Below the pieces are notes generated by a model. It was not told the origin of the DNA, searched no databases, and was given only the letters and a program-made list of their open reading frames with translations. A stretch of DNA of 64,000 bases from positions 1-64,000 of the forward strand of contig JBGSIA010000100.1 of the NCBI GenBank assembly GCA_041751935.1, given 5' to 3'. The first letter of the stretch is position 1. The number at the start of each line of letters is the position of its first letter. Of the stretch, positions 35,532-45,159 are shown piece by piece. Source of the DNA: JBBSJZ01 sp041751935. GTDB taxonomy: Bacteria; Planctomycetota; Planctomycetia; Pirellulales; Pirellulaceae. A program made the translations under genes and the position numbers.

Positions 35532-38500
35532 TTACTTCAGTTCAAAGGGATGAGGATGATTTTCTGCTATCAACAGTCGGCGATCTACAGCGATGTCGGT
35601 CAACGTCTGCACTGTGCCACTGGGCCATGTAATCGATATAGTGTGGACTCGATTGACGTTGCCTAAACCGATCGACACGATGGCTTCGTTGCGAGCAAGG
35701 TAGCCGTCGCCTGCGGTAACCCAGTGAGACGACAGGTGTTCGCCAGCTGTAACCTGAACGCTAGCTCCAATCGCGTCTCGCTCGCTTTGAGTTCCTACAA
35801 ATTGCAACTGCAGCCAGTGGTTGGTTGTTTGTGTTTGATTGACCAGCAATGCCGTGCTCTCTTGGAGATGACTGACGACAAGATCCATTCGTCCGTCACG
35901 GTTATAGTCCAGTTTCGCCATTGCTCGCCCCAAGTGTTTTGCGTCCCAATAGCCGGAATCGTCAGAGACCTCGACGAGTTCAAAAAAACGGCTCATGTTG
36001 CGAAACAATTGTGGTGGCTGAAGAAATGGCTCGCTGCTGTTCACGACATTCTCGACGTGCCCATTGGTTACCGCGAGGTCGAGGAACCCATCGTTGTCAA
36101 AGTCGAGGGCTTGAGTACCAAACCCGAGAACCGCTCGACTGTCAGCGCTGAGTCGGTACTGTAAATTGCGGTCGCGATACATTCCAGCACTCGACATAAA
36201 CAGACTTACGGCATCGTTTTGGTAATTGGTTATGTGCAGATCGAGAGTTTGGCTACCATCGAAATCTCCACTTGCGATTCCCATCGACGCTGTTGCGCCG
36301 CCTAAGTAGCCGAATCCACAGCCCAGAAGCATCGCGACTTCGCTCCACTGATCCGAACCAGGATCTCGTTTCCAATATTGGTTGGCGTACAAATCGTTGC
36401 CAATAAAAACTTCGTTTCCCGGTTCGCCATCGAAATTGGTAATGACGACTCCCAGAGCAGCAGCGGTGTGTTGATGCTTTGAATCCCATTCAAATTCCAG
36501 TTGTCCACCTTGTCCATCATTGGCGATGAGCCGATCTTTGGCGGGAACGAAATCCGTTGGGACTAACGATGCGATCACGCCTCCCGATTCGTCTCGCAAC
36601 GGTTTCTGTGCCATCAGTGGATCGTCGACATAAGCGACCTGGAACAAATCCGGCAGCGAATCGCCCGTGAGGTCAGACATCGCCACTGATGTCGGTACTC
36701 GAGAAGTTTTTTGATCGCCGAGGAGCGCAACTTGATGAAAACTTCCGTCTCCATGATTGATCAATAAAACGTCGCCTCCGATGTTTGACACAGCCAAATC
36801 AGGGAAACCATCTTGATTCCAGTCACCCGCCGTCATGCCTGTGCTGTATCGCATTTCGGTTGTTGCCGACGCGGCGGTTACATTGCGATATTTCTGGCTA
36901 ACATTTCGATAAAGTACATTCGATTGTTGTCCACGGAACTCCGGCGGATCAGCGGCGCCTTGACCCAGATACAAATCTACTGCGCCATCCAAATCAAAAT
37001 CCAGGACAGCGACCGCGGCACCAAGAATTTGATAGATCGCGAAACCAGATTCTTGTGGCTCCGCAGCGACAGAAAAAGAATGTTCCAAACCGACGTCTAA
37101 CGAAATATTAGAAAACTTAGGTTGCACCGGTTGCAACGATCGCAGTTCGTCTCGCGGGGATTGTAGTGATTCTGGTACCACGGATATCTCTGCATCGGAA
37201 ATTCGGTAGCGTGAAAGATCCATCTCGCATAACCGTTGTGATCGATTCGGAAAAGCTTGGTCGCTTTCCACCAAAGACAATCGTTGTTCATTCAGTTGTG
37301 TAAACACTTCCTGCGGCAGTCCGCGCCGTGAAGCCTCGATCGATCGCCAGAGCGTGGCCTCCAAGTTTCGACCTAAAGTTACTAAACGTGCCGCAATTTC
37401 ACCAATATCGTCAGGGTTGGGTGTTGGGGACTGAGTTAGCCGATTATTGACGCGAAGTATTTCACGTGTTTCTCGCCAGCGTACTTGCCAATGCTCAGCT
37501 AGTGATGGTTGATCCAGAGCCAGTAGCGCTTGCCGCAATCGAGCAATGGATATTAAATCCGTTGGATCACGATCGATTGCTTCACCAAGCGCTCGCGCAG
37601 CTTCTTCGAAGCGAGTTTCCATCAACAGATGCGTTCCCAAAGCCGCCCAATAGTCGGAAAACTGCTGAACTGACGCATTGGTCGCTGACAACCAGTGTCT
37701 AAATTTCTCCTCGTCTTGAGCCTCAACAATGGCGCGTCCGTAAAGAGCAATGGTCGCCGGACGTTCTTTGCCGATTGTGAGGCTACTTTCCAATGTTTGT
37801 ACTGCCTCGCCATATCGCTGTTCATTCATTAAACGGCGAGCCACTCCCGATGCGCCGATCGGCCAATAGGGACGTGAAGCATCCATCGGCAATGCTTGAG
37901 GATCGTCGTACATTGCATCATTGAGGATGATGAGTGATTGCAATTCTTGCTGCAGGACGTCGCCAAGCTTACAAAGCTCCCGTACGTGCATCGCGGCTTC
38001 TTGTCGCCGACCTTGTCGATTCAGCAAATACGCCAACTGTCGATGTGCCATAATTGCGTCGGGAGCCAATTCAATCAATCGTTTGTACTTGTTTTCCGCA
38101 TCGTCGTAACGTTCAACGTGGAAGCACCAATCCGCAGCCTGTCCCAAGGCAGGCAAACCAGCTTCGAAGTTGTCTTCGGGTATTGCTTCCAGCAGTTCCA
38201 CCGCAGAGTCAAAATTTCCTTGATTGGCCTCGAGGTTCGCTAAGCTAAACAGCGCGCGTTCGTCACTTGGGTCCGCTATCAAGATTTGCCGCAGTGCATT
38301 GATAGCAGCCTCGGTTTCGCCTGCCTCAACCATGTGATCGATGCGTTCCCAGATTTCTTCGCCGATGGATTCACTGTTGTCAGTTGCGATCTCCCTCTCA
38401 GAAGGTTCCAATTTAGTCTCAACGGAGTGGACATTCACTTCGCCATCGGAAGAAGCGGCGTGCGGGTTCGTGCGAGTCGATGGACCACAGCCGATAAACA

Positions 38501-38573
38501 CTATTCCAAGCCCGATTGTACAAAGGGAGCAGCGAGCTAAACGACGAGCGGGACGAGCAATTTGCAGAACCAC
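35532..38573 (-). CDS. CRTAC1-like lipoprotein: TPR, FG-GAP and ASPIC/UnbV (copy 3)
   Basis: 1013 residues. Basic N-terminus and hydrophobic core ending in VFIGC (Cys29), a lipoprotein-like signal. TPRs at about 75-430, clearest in EAGETEAAINALRQILIADP and NQGNFDSAVELLEAIP. The propeller begins near 517 (AVAVLDFDLDGAVDLYLG). The ASPIC/UnbV end reads GDGYLARNEAIVSIGLG then ISITWPSGTVQTL. It lacks the two-Cys insert of copies 1 and 2, and the Cys of GDGY-CSNE is replaced. With copy 4 it forms the second subfamily, and the two are in tandem, 148 bases apart, probably one transcript unit headed by copy 4. Confidence 0.85.
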   Translation of the reverse strand: MVLQIARPARRLARCSLCTIGLGIVFIGCGPSTRTNPHAASSDGEVNVHSVETKLEPSEREIATDNSESIGEEIWERIDHMVEAGETEAAINALRQILIADPSDERALFSLANLEANQGNFDSAVELLEAIPEDNFEAGLPALGQAADWCFHVERYDDAENKYKRLIELAPDAIMAHRQLAYLLNRQGRRQEAAMHVRELCKLGDVLQQELQSLIILNDAMYDDPQALPMDASRPYWPIGASGVARRLMNEQRYGEAVQTLESSLTIGKERPATIALYGRAIVEAQDEEKFRHWLSATNASVQQFSDYWAALGTHLLMETRFEEAARALGEAIDRDPTDLISIARLRQALLALDQPSLAEHWQVRWRETREILRVNNRLTQSPTPNPDDIGEIAARLVTLGRNLEATLWRSIEASRRGLPQEVFTQLNEQRLSLVESDQAFPNRSQRLCEMDLSRYRISDAEISVVPESLQSPRDELRSLQPVQPKFSNISLDVGLEHSFSVAAEPQESGFAIYQILGAAVAVLDFDLDGAVDLYLGQGAADPPEFRGQQSNVLYRNVSQKYRNVTAASATTEMRYSTGMTAGDWNQDGFPDLAVSNIGGDVLLINHGDGSFHQVALLGDQKTSRVPTSVAMSDLTGDSLPDLFQVAYVDDPLMAQKPLRDESGGVIASLVPTDFVPAKDRLIANDGQGGQLEFEWDSKHQHTAAALGVVITNFDGEPGNEVFIGNDLYANQYWKRDPGSDQWSEVAMLLGCGFGYLGGATASMGIASGDFDGSQTLDLHITNYQNDAVSLFMSSAGMYRDRNLQYRLSADSRAVLGFGTQALDFDNDGFLDLAVTNGHVENVVNSSEPFLQPPQLFRNMSRFFELVEVSDDSGYWDAKHLGRAMAKLDYNRDGRMDLVVSHLQESTALLVNQTQTTNHWLQLQFVGTQSERDAIGASVQVTAGEHLSSHWVTAGDGYLARNEAIVSIGLGNVNRVHTISITWPSGTVQTLTDIAVDRRLLIAENHPHPFELK

Positions 38574-38699
38574 TACAAGCCCTTTTTGGATTTAGTCAGC
38601 ATCGCGGTAAACGCCTTGGCCGCGGAAAATCAATTTAGCTGCCCCACCGCTAAGCAGCAATCGTCGATCGCCAAGCGTTATAGCATTCTGAAGATTTAC

Positions 38700-38729
38700 G
38701 AAATTGTCACTGGCGAAATTGTCACTGGC
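38700..38729. repeat. 15-base tandem duplication at the stop of copy 4
   Basis: GAAATTGTCACTGGC is repeated twice without a gap. The stop codon of the CRTAC1-like gene ending at 38722 lies inside the second unit (plus-strand order), and the other unit would carry the same stop in frame. It looks like a recent slippage event with no effect on the protein. Confidence 0.75.
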
Positions 38730-41682
38730 GAAGGTGAGCTGTGGGGTCACTCTCAATGAGTAAGTACCGCCGATCACGCTGGATACCAGTGAATGTTTGC
38801 CGCAAGCCCGATGGCCACTGTACTTCAATTTGGCCCAAAGGATCTCTTTGCTCAAAAGCGAAGACGAGAAACGATTCGTCGCTGCAAAAATACCCGTCTC
38901 CAGCGATCACCCATTCGACAAAGGTTGCTTCGCCAATTGATAAACTGACTCTCGCTCCGATCGCATCTCGCTCGCTGTGAGTGCCTATCAAATCCAACTG
39001 TAACCAGCCTCCACCAGCGCGAGTTTCGTTGTGCAGAATCGCTACGGGTTGGTCGAGATGCCCGACAGCAAAATCGATCGCGCCGTCACGATCGTAATCT
39101 AGCATCGTGACTGCTCGGCCGAGATACTGACTATCCCAATAACCAGACTCGTCCTCAACCTGAGTGAGCCGATACTGTTGGCCATCGGACATCAATAGTT
39201 GCGGTGCCATCTGATAGGCTTCGCCCACGTGCCGTAGGTCGAAGATATGTCCGTTCGCGACGATAAAATCCAGGAACCCGTTGCGGTCAATGTCGACAGC
39301 TTTAGTTCCGAAGCCGACGTTGGGATAGGTTGGATCAAACAGTCCATAACGCCGACATTGGTCAATGAATGCACCGCCGGAGGTTTGCAGAAACAAGTTG
39401 GCCGAATCCATTGAATAGTTGGCGATTTGCAGATCAAGCCTGCCGTCTCGATTGAAGTCACCGGTGGCTATTCCCATGCAGCCATTGGATACTCCATTAA
39501 AACCGTTAGCCAAGCCAAGCGAGTCAGCTACGTTGACGAAATGATGAGCACCGTCGCTATCGGTATCCTGAATCAACAAGTGATTGGGGCGAAGGTCATT
39601 ACCGACGAACACTTCGTTTGCTCCGTCGGTATTGAAGTCGGTAATCACTAAACCCAAACTTGTTGCCGGAACAGCGATTTCTCGAGAAATTGAGTGCATG
39701 AGGAATTGTCCATCGCCCAAGTTCTCAAACCAGCGATCTGAATCCGCGTAATGCGAAAGTGGTGACGGTACATCCAGTATTCCATTGGCATTCGGCATAG
39801 GCAGCGAAAAGCCTCCATCCATTTCAACGTAATTGGCTTCAAACAAATCAGGCAAGTGATCACCGCTAATATCTGCGATGGCCACCGATGAAGTGAAGCG
39901 ATCCCCACAATCACCCAACAGTCCGGTCGCATCTCTAAAGGTTCCATCTCCATTGTTAATTAACATTCGATTGTGTCCTAAGCTGCCAAGGTACAAGTCA
40001 GCGAAACCATCTTGATTGACATCGCCCGCCGCGAGTCCCGATGAATAGTTTCGATCCTCAACCATCGCTGCAATCGTTACTTGTTCAAACTTGCCTGCCA
40101 GATTTCGGTACAGTTCGTTTGACCGAGTTGCTTTGTCGGTGGGTGGATCGCCCGAGCCTTGACAAAGATACAAATCGGGCCAACCGTCCAAGTCATAATC
40201 CAAGGCTGCAATTCCACCTCCAAGTGATTCGTGGATCGGTATGGATTCCAATTGGATCTCCACATCCTTGTACCATTGGAAATTCACGCCCACTTCTCTG
40301 GCACGATTCACCAATCGAGGAGTGGCTGTAACTTTCTGTTGTTTTGGGCGTTTAGCGTCAGATGTTTCATTTTCGTCGGCAATCGTATTATGAATCGCGA
40401 CTAGCTTGAATTCCTCAGGAGACAAGCCTAGCAACGCCGACTCACTGGCCATACGCATCGCCTCTGGCCGACCAATCAATTCCAATCGCTGCTGGTCAAT
40501 TGCGAGGCGTTGTTGATCGGCCCCAGGCGGCAACAGCGTTTGCGTCCAAGCAAGAGTTTCAAAAGGTCGACCAAGTTCCATCAACTGATGCACCAATCGT
40601 TTTCTTGCGGCGAGATCTCCTGGGGATCGATACAGCGTTTGAGCCTCTCGCTCAGTCAGGGCAAGTTCAATACCCAGATTCCGAAATTGCGATCCATCTT
40701 CCTCGCGATCCAACGCCGTCAACACGCTGAACAGTCGTTGCACCGACAAGCGATCCGTAGGATTTCGCTGCACCGCTTCGAGTAACCCTCTCGCCGCAGC
40801 TTCGTATTGCCGATTGTCACTAAAATAGGTGCCAACTGCTGCCCAATAGTCACTAAATCGTCGACTCTCCTCGGGTAGGCTCGAACTCCATTCACGGAAC
40901 TCTTCCCATCGTTGGTTCTCGGCAAGCAACCGACCGTAAAGCGCAGCCGTTGCGGGATCGCGAAAACCCTGAGTTCGCTGTTTGGATAGCTCTGCGATTC
41001 CGAGATTGAATTGCCCAAGACTGAAATACCAACGCGCCTTACCTGAACCTGGCGCAAACACCTCCGCATCAACCTCAGGCATCATTTCCGGCGTGGGAAA
41101 CGACAACGCTTGGCTGATTAGCGACAGCATTTCGTGTTCGCTCGCTAATCCGTCGCGTACCAATGCCGCCGCCAGAGTCGAGGCTTCTTCGCGCCGACCA
41201 ACCTGGTTGAGAAGTTTCCATGCTTGATGTCGCCAGGAAACTTGATTCGACTTTTTTTGAAGTCCCGCCAACAGCACGTCAGCGGCTTCAGATATTTCGG
41301 TTGCGTCGACCAGTAGTTTCACACGAAGATCCACCGCAGCAATACCAACCGATGACTCGATTTCCATCGCGGCAACAATTTCGCTAGCCAAATCCTTGTG
41401 CCCACGGGCAACTTCGATTTTCGCTGCGAGCAATCTCGCAGCATCATTCTCTGGAGTCTGTATCAATGCTTTCTGGGTGGCCTCGGCCGCCCGGTCATAG
41501 TCACCGCTAGCTATGAGTTGTTGGGCCAATTCAAAATAATTCGACTCGGGCGGCGAGGTTGTCTGTGGTTGAGACACACTCGATTGCTCAATGACGATCT
41601 GTGTTCGCGAACCGCCAGCATACTCACGATCGCAACCACATAACAAAATCAGCGAGAACAACGAGATTCGAACAGGGATCAC
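38722..41682 (-). CDS. CRTAC1-like lipoprotein: TPR, FG-GAP and ASPIC/UnbV (copy 4)
   Basis: 986 residues. Short signal with LLCGC (Cys17), a good lipoprotein site. TPRs from about 45 to 420, starting YFELAQQLIASGDYDRAAEATQKAL. The propeller begins near 486 (GGIAALDYDLDGWPDLYL), with units such as GDVNQDGFADLYLG and GDFNRDGRLDLQI. The end has GDGYFCSDESFL and an IEVQWPSGLRQTF strand of the ASPIC/UnbV type. It belongs with copy 3 (no two-Cys insert). Role unknown; such proteins in planctomycetes are thought to be extracytoplasmic binding or adhesion proteins. Confidence 0.85.
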   Translation of the reverse strand: MIPVRISLFSLILLCGCDREYAGGSRTQIVIEQSSVSQPQTTSPPESNYFELAQQLIASGDYDRAAEATQKALIQTPENDAARLLAAKIEVARGHKDLASEIVAAMEIESSVGIAAVDLRVKLLVDATEISEAADVLLAGLQKKSNQVSWRHQAWKLLNQVGRREEASTLAAALVRDGLASEHEMLSLISQALSFPTPEMMPEVDAEVFAPGSGKARWYFSLGQFNLGIAELSKQRTQGFRDPATAALYGRLLAENQRWEEFREWSSSLPEESRRFSDYWAAVGTYFSDNRQYEAAARGLLEAVQRNPTDRLSVQRLFSVLTALDREEDGSQFRNLGIELALTEREAQTLYRSPGDLAARKRLVHQLMELGRPFETLAWTQTLLPPGADQQRLAIDQQRLELIGRPEAMRMASESALLGLSPEEFKLVAIHNTIADENETSDAKRPKQQKVTATPRLVNRAREVGVNFQWYKDVEIQLESIPIHESLGGGIAALDYDLDGWPDLYLCQGSGDPPTDKATRSNELYRNLAGKFEQVTIAAMVEDRNYSSGLAAGDVNQDGFADLYLGSLGHNRMLINNGDGTFRDATGLLGDCGDRFTSSVAIADISGDHLPDLFEANYVEMDGGFSLPMPNANGILDVPSPLSHYADSDRWFENLGDGQFLMHSISREIAVPATSLGLVITDFNTDGANEVFVGNDLRPNHLLIQDTDSDGAHHFVNVADSLGLANGFNGVSNGCMGIATGDFNRDGRLDLQIANYSMDSANLFLQTSGGAFIDQCRRYGLFDPTYPNVGFGTKAVDIDRNGFLDFIVANGHIFDLRHVGEAYQMAPQLLMSDGQQYRLTQVEDESGYWDSQYLGRAVTMLDYDRDGAIDFAVGHLDQPVAILHNETRAGGGWLQLDLIGTHSERDAIGARVSLSIGEATFVEWVIAGDGYFCSDESFLVFAFEQRDPLGQIEVQWPSGLRQTFTGIQRDRRYLLIESDPTAHLRQ

Positions 41683-42021
41683 CGTGAATCAGTCTCCGCG
41701 CTTGTCGTTGGGGATGCTCAATAGCGAGACGTTATTCGACACGATCATTACAATCGCTTCCGCTTTCTGCGGGTAATTCATCGACGCGTTCATTACCTTC
41801 GTGGCACTTAGTAAAACCACTTTCAGTGACATGCTTTTAGGAAACTAGTTTTTGTTTCAGATACTTCACCCGACCAACTAGCTCCGGCTGTTTTTGCATT
41901 ATAGAGGAAGTTGTTCGGAACGGCTGCTACCGATTTTTCTGGCACGCTGACTCGCAAACGAGTTCGTATAGAATGAATGGCCGTAAACATTGCGTGTTAG
42001 TTCCTAATTCTGGAGTGTGCG
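41683..42021. other. divergent intergenic region
   Basis: 339 bases between copy 4 of the CRTAC1-like genes (minus) and the lectin-fold gene (plus). No coding frame or stable structure stands out. Promoters for both genes are expected here. Confidence 0.45.
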
Positions 42022-42990
42022 ATGCTTCGTCTGTGTGGTGGTTGCTTGCTGTGGTGGCTGTGTCTGGCCCCAGTCTGGGCCGACGATTCAGAACCAACAC
42101 CCAATCGTGTCGCTCAAAGTGAACTTCGGCAGGGAGCAGGGCTGGCGGCGGTTTTTCCGGCTGACGTGGGCATCGAATCACACCAAGCAGTGATTTTTGC
42201 GGACGATTTTGAGGTCGTAAAGGAAACGCCACTGGGAGATCGCTGGGATGCACCAGGGATCGGCGGTGGAAAAGCATTGAGCGTCGCCGCGCCGGATGAT
42301 GAGCGATGTGGCAAGCATTGCCTGCGTGTCCGAGCGGTACTCGGTGAGAACGAGGGTGACGGATTGACACTGTGGTTTGCACCGACGCCAACCGTTTTCG
42401 TCCGCTTCTATGTCCGATTTGATCAGAGATGCGATTACACACATCACTTTGTAAAACTGCGAGCCAATAAAGGGCAATCCGGCGGCGATCGATGGAGCGG
42501 TTTTGGTGGAGCTGGAATGCGTCCCGAAGGCAGCGAAAGGTTCTCCACTTCGCTCGAGCCCTGGGGCAATTGGGGGCAATGGTCAGCACCAGGGCGTTGG
42601 AATTTTTACAGTTATTGGTACCAGATGAAACCGTCGCCAGACGGAAAGTACTGGGGGAATTCTTTCCTTCCCAATGACCAGCCGAACATCGAGAAAGGAA
42701 GCTGGATCTGTGCCGAGTTCATGCTCAAGCACAACACCCCAGGAGTTGCTGACGGTGAGCAAGCTTTTTGGATCGACGGACAATTGCGCGGACACTGGAC
42801 GGGAATCCCTTGGCGCCGCGTCGAGTCGTTAAAAGCCAATTCACTGACGCTCGAGTCCTATGTCACCGAGCGTTGGACTAAGAATAAGGTCAATGCGGTC
42901 GACTTTGACAATGTCGTCATTGCCAAAGAGTACATCGGACCCGTAGGGTCGACGCAACTGCTGATTGAACCAACCGCCAAGCCTCAATGA
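42022..42990 (+). CDS. secreted protein, probable lectin/polysaccharide lyase-like jelly roll
   Basis: 322 residues with a signal peptide (hydrophobic to about residue 20, APVWA then DD). The remaining sequence is rich in beta strands and aromatic residues and looks like a concanavalin-type beta sandwich: FADDFEV near the start, LWFAPTPTVFVRFYVRFD, WICAEFMLKHNTPG, AFWIDGQLRGHWTGI and FDNVVIAKEYIGP at the end. That strand order is typical of LamG-like and polysaccharide lyase-like domains. I could not find a definite catalytic set. Carbohydrate binding or cleavage outside the cell fits the location beside a sugar-degradation compartment, but that is inference. It converges on the LDH-like gene 43 bases away. 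Confidence 0.6.
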   Translation: MLRLCGGCLLWWLCLAPVWADDSEPTPNRVAQSELRQGAGLAAVFPADVGIESHQAVIFADDFEVVKETPLGDRWDAPGIGGGKALSVAAPDDERCGKHCLRVRAVLGENEGDGLTLWFAPTPTVFVRFYVRFDQRCDYTHHFVKLRANKGQSGGDRWSGFGGAGMRPEGSERFSTSLEPWGNWGQWSAPGRWNFYSYWYQMKPSPDGKYWGNSFLPNDQPNIEKGSWICAEFMLKHNTPGVADGEQAFWIDGQLRGHWTGIPWRRVESLKANSLTLESYVTERWTKNKVNAVDFDNVVIAKEYIGPVGSTQLLIEPTAKPQ

Positions 42991-43033
42991 CTTGACGATT
43001 TTACTGACTACGTAACTCGGCTTCTGCCCTAAA

Positions 43034-43969
43034 TCAACCGACGCGTTGCAGTACTGTTTCGAGCGTTTTGCGCAGAGCCACGCCGCTTGTTCGCAATCCC
43101 TGGACTTCCTTGGGCCAGAGATCAATCTCCATTTGATCGATGACTCCCGTGCGACCGACGATGGTGGGTACTGACAGTGCAACATCGCGTATTCCATAGC
43201 ATCCTGTTTGAATGCTGCTAACCGGCAACACACAGCGACGATCCAGTGCAACCGCTTCGATCACATCGCGAATGGCGATGCCGACGGCGAACCCAGCGCC
43301 GCCTTTACGTTTAATAACTTCGGCACCACTACCACGGGTGCGAGTAAATAGAGCCGAGGCCATCGTGGGACTCCAACCCGGGTACTTGTCAAGCATCAAT
43401 CCGGCAACGGTCGCGCTGCTCCAGATCGGCACCATCGTATCACCGTGTTCACCAAGAATGAGTGCTTTTACTTGTGTGGGCGGTGCGTTTAGTTCTTCGG
43501 CGATTAACGAACAAAAGCGAATCGTATCGAGCTGAGTCCCCAGCCCCATGACTTGGCGATGAGGCAATCCGAGTGACTCGGCAGCGATATACGTCAGGAT
43601 ATCCACTGGGTTACTGACCACGAGGACAATGGCTGATTTTTTCGGACCAGCCGCTTTCACATCCGACAGAATCTGCAAGAACAAATCTGTGTTGCGATTG
43701 ATTAAATCCAACCGCGACTCATCGGGTTTGCGACGCAGTCCCGCAGTGATACAGATGACGTCACTGGTAGGGATTTGTTCGTAACCGCCACCGACAATTA
43801 TTTGATCCGCAACGCTGGGTGTGCCGTGTTGCAAGTCGAGAGCATGGCCCATGGCCGCTTCTTGGTTAACGTCAAGTAGAGCAATTTCGCGAACGATGCC
43901 GCCACATTGCAGCGCGTATCCGGCACAAGAACCCACCAGACCGCCGCCGCCGATAATTGAAACTTTCAT
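43034..43969 (-). CDS. lactate/malate dehydrogenase of the microcompartment operon
   Basis: 311 residues of the LDH/MDH family. NAD-binding loop GGGGLVGSCAGYAL at 8-21; active-site loop AGLRRKPDESR, in which the position that separates LDH (Gln) from MDH (Arg) appears to be Arg; catalytic His in ILGEHGDTMVP. It is the last gene of the operon, 17 bases after the aldolase. In this type of compartment it probably recycles NAD inside or beside the shell, but its actual substrate (lactate, malate or a related 2-hydroxy acid) is not given by sequence. No clear encapsulation tail is visible beyond the normal C-terminal helix. Confidence 0.85.
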   Translation of the reverse strand: MKVSIIGGGGLVGSCAGYALQCGGIVREIALLDVNQEAAMGHALDLQHGTPSVADQIIVGGGYEQIPTSDVICITAGLRRKPDESRLDLINRNTDLFLQILSDVKAAGPKKSAIVLVVSNPVDILTYIAAESLGLPHRQVMGLGTQLDTIRFCSLIAEELNAPPTQVKALILGEHGDTMVPIWSSATVAGLMLDKYPGWSPTMASALFTRTRGSGAEVIKRKGGAGFAVGIAIRDVIEAVALDRRCVLPVSSIQTGCYGIRDVALSVPTIVGRTGVIDQMEIDLWPKEVQGLRTSGVALRKTLETVLQRVG

Positions 43970-43986
43970 GTTGTAATCGCTTTTGC

Positions 43987-44862
43987 TTACTTTTTCTGTA
44001 ATTGGCGGATCACTTCGTCAGTGATCAATTTCACGAGTTGAGCTTCATCCACGCCGGGAGCGGCGGATGGACTAACATTTGCGGGACTGGCTTGTGGCAA
44101 TTTGATTGCCGGTGGCGGGCTGAACGCACGTCGTTGGACACCGGCCTCGGCCCACGACTCGCGGAATATGTCGTTGGCACAGATGTCACAGTTCTCGTAT
44201 TCCGTGGTGTTTCGCGGATCTTTGTAGCCCCACTTGTCCTTCAATTCGAGAAGTTCCTTGCTCTTGCCAGCGCTCAAGTATTCGACATTACCGAGTTGCT
44301 TGGCCAGGATCAGCATGCGGCAATACGCATCAAGGATCTCAGTCCACCAATAGGCTTGTTCAACCGTCTCGCCGTAGCTGACCGTGCCATGGTTTGCCAG
44401 AATCATGATGTTGGTTTTATGAACAAACGGAATGATTGTGTCAGCGAATTGTTGCCCGCCAGGCGTTTCGTACTTGGTGATCGGCACATCGCCGAGAAAC
44501 ACCTCCACTTCTGGCAAAATGCATTGCGGGATCGGCTCGCGAGCAATCGCGAATGCGGTCGCATGCGGCGGATGACAATGTACAACGCTGCGGACATCTT
44601 CACGTTGGCGATAAATTTCCAGGTGCAACAAGGCTTCGCTCGAACGTTTCTTACGACCTGACAATTGCTTGCCAGTCATGTCGACGAGCGAAATGTCATC
44701 GGGGACAAGAAAGCCTTTGCAATGCAGCGTTGGAGTGCATAGCACTTCGTTTTCGCTGACACGGACGGTGATGTTGCCGTCGTTCGCCGCGGCGAATTGG
44801 CGGTTGTAAATGCGACGACCAATGTCGCACATGTCTTGTTTAATTTTGTGCAGATTCTGCAT
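43987..44862 (-). CDS. class II aldolase (fuculose/rhamnulose-1-phosphate type) with encapsulation tail
   Basis: 291 residues. The first 220 are a class II zinc aldolase: nucleophile region with a Glu in PEVEVFL, and metal ligands in VHCHPPHATAFA and LANHGTV. The enzyme should split L-fuculose- or L-rhamnulose-1-phosphate into dihydroxyacetone phosphate and lactaldehyde, supplying the aldehyde to the compartment. After an Ala/Pro-rich linker (about 248-268) the protein ends in an amphipathic helix, DEAQLVKLITDEVIRQLQKK, the typical form of a C-terminal encapsulation peptide. Ordinary aldolases of this family end near residue 220-240, so the extension is specific to cargo loading. It lies between a pentameric shell gene and the LDH-like gene. 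Confidence 0.9.
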   Translation of the reverse strand: MQNLHKIKQDMCDIGRRIYNRQFAAANDGNITVRVSENEVLCTPTLHCKGFLVPDDISLVDMTGKQLSGRKKRSSEALLHLEIYRQREDVRSVVHCHPPHATAFAIAREPIPQCILPEVEVFLGDVPITKYETPGGQQFADTIIPFVHKTNIMILANHGTVSYGETVEQAYWWTEILDAYCRMLILAKQLGNVEYLSAGKSKELLELKDKWGYKDPRNTTEYENCDICANDIFRESWAEAGVQRRAFSPPPAIKLPQASPANVSPSAAPGVDEAQLVKLITDEVIRQLQKK

Positions 44863-44877
44863 GTTGATTTCCCGGAG

Positions 44878-45159
44878 TTAATTGAGTTCTATGTGATCGA
44901 TCAGTGCGACAATGGCTGCGTCAATGCAGACAACTTTGGGGCGAAAGGGTTGGGCTGCCTCGGGGCCTTCGGCGATTGCGACCAAGTCGCCCGTTCCGGC
45001 TCCACACAAATCCCATGCGACTTGTGTCTCACCGCCAAGGGGCTGTGTTTCCAATTTGTCGATTGAATCGATTGCTTCAAAGCATCGTAAGGTTGCGCCA
45101 TGGAGCGACGGATGACTGCGAGACAAAGTGACGGTGCCAATGCTGCGGGCCAGGATCAT
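44878..45159 (-). CDS. BMC pentameric vertex protein (EutN/CcmL), third
   Basis: 93 residues from the ATG at 45159, which overlaps the previous gene by 4 bases; the frame is open further up but lacks family sequence. It starts MILARSIGTVTLSRSH and contains LVAIAEGPEA and DAAIVALIDHIEL, the EutN/CcmL pattern of a small beta barrel that closes the corners of microcompartment shells. Like the other two EutN/CcmL proteins in the operon it begins with a short strand and a G-V-S/T-turn. Confidence 0.88.
   Translation of the reverse strand: MILARSIGTVTLSRSHPSLHGATLRCFEAIDSIDKLETQPLGGETQVAWDLCGAGTGDLVAIAEGPEAAQPFRPKVVCIDAAIVALIDHIELN

Noticed and set aside
41927..42589. 220-residue minus-strand frame
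   Set aside because: It opposes the lectin-fold gene with its signal peptide and beta-rich sequence, and is Arg/His-rich without motifs.
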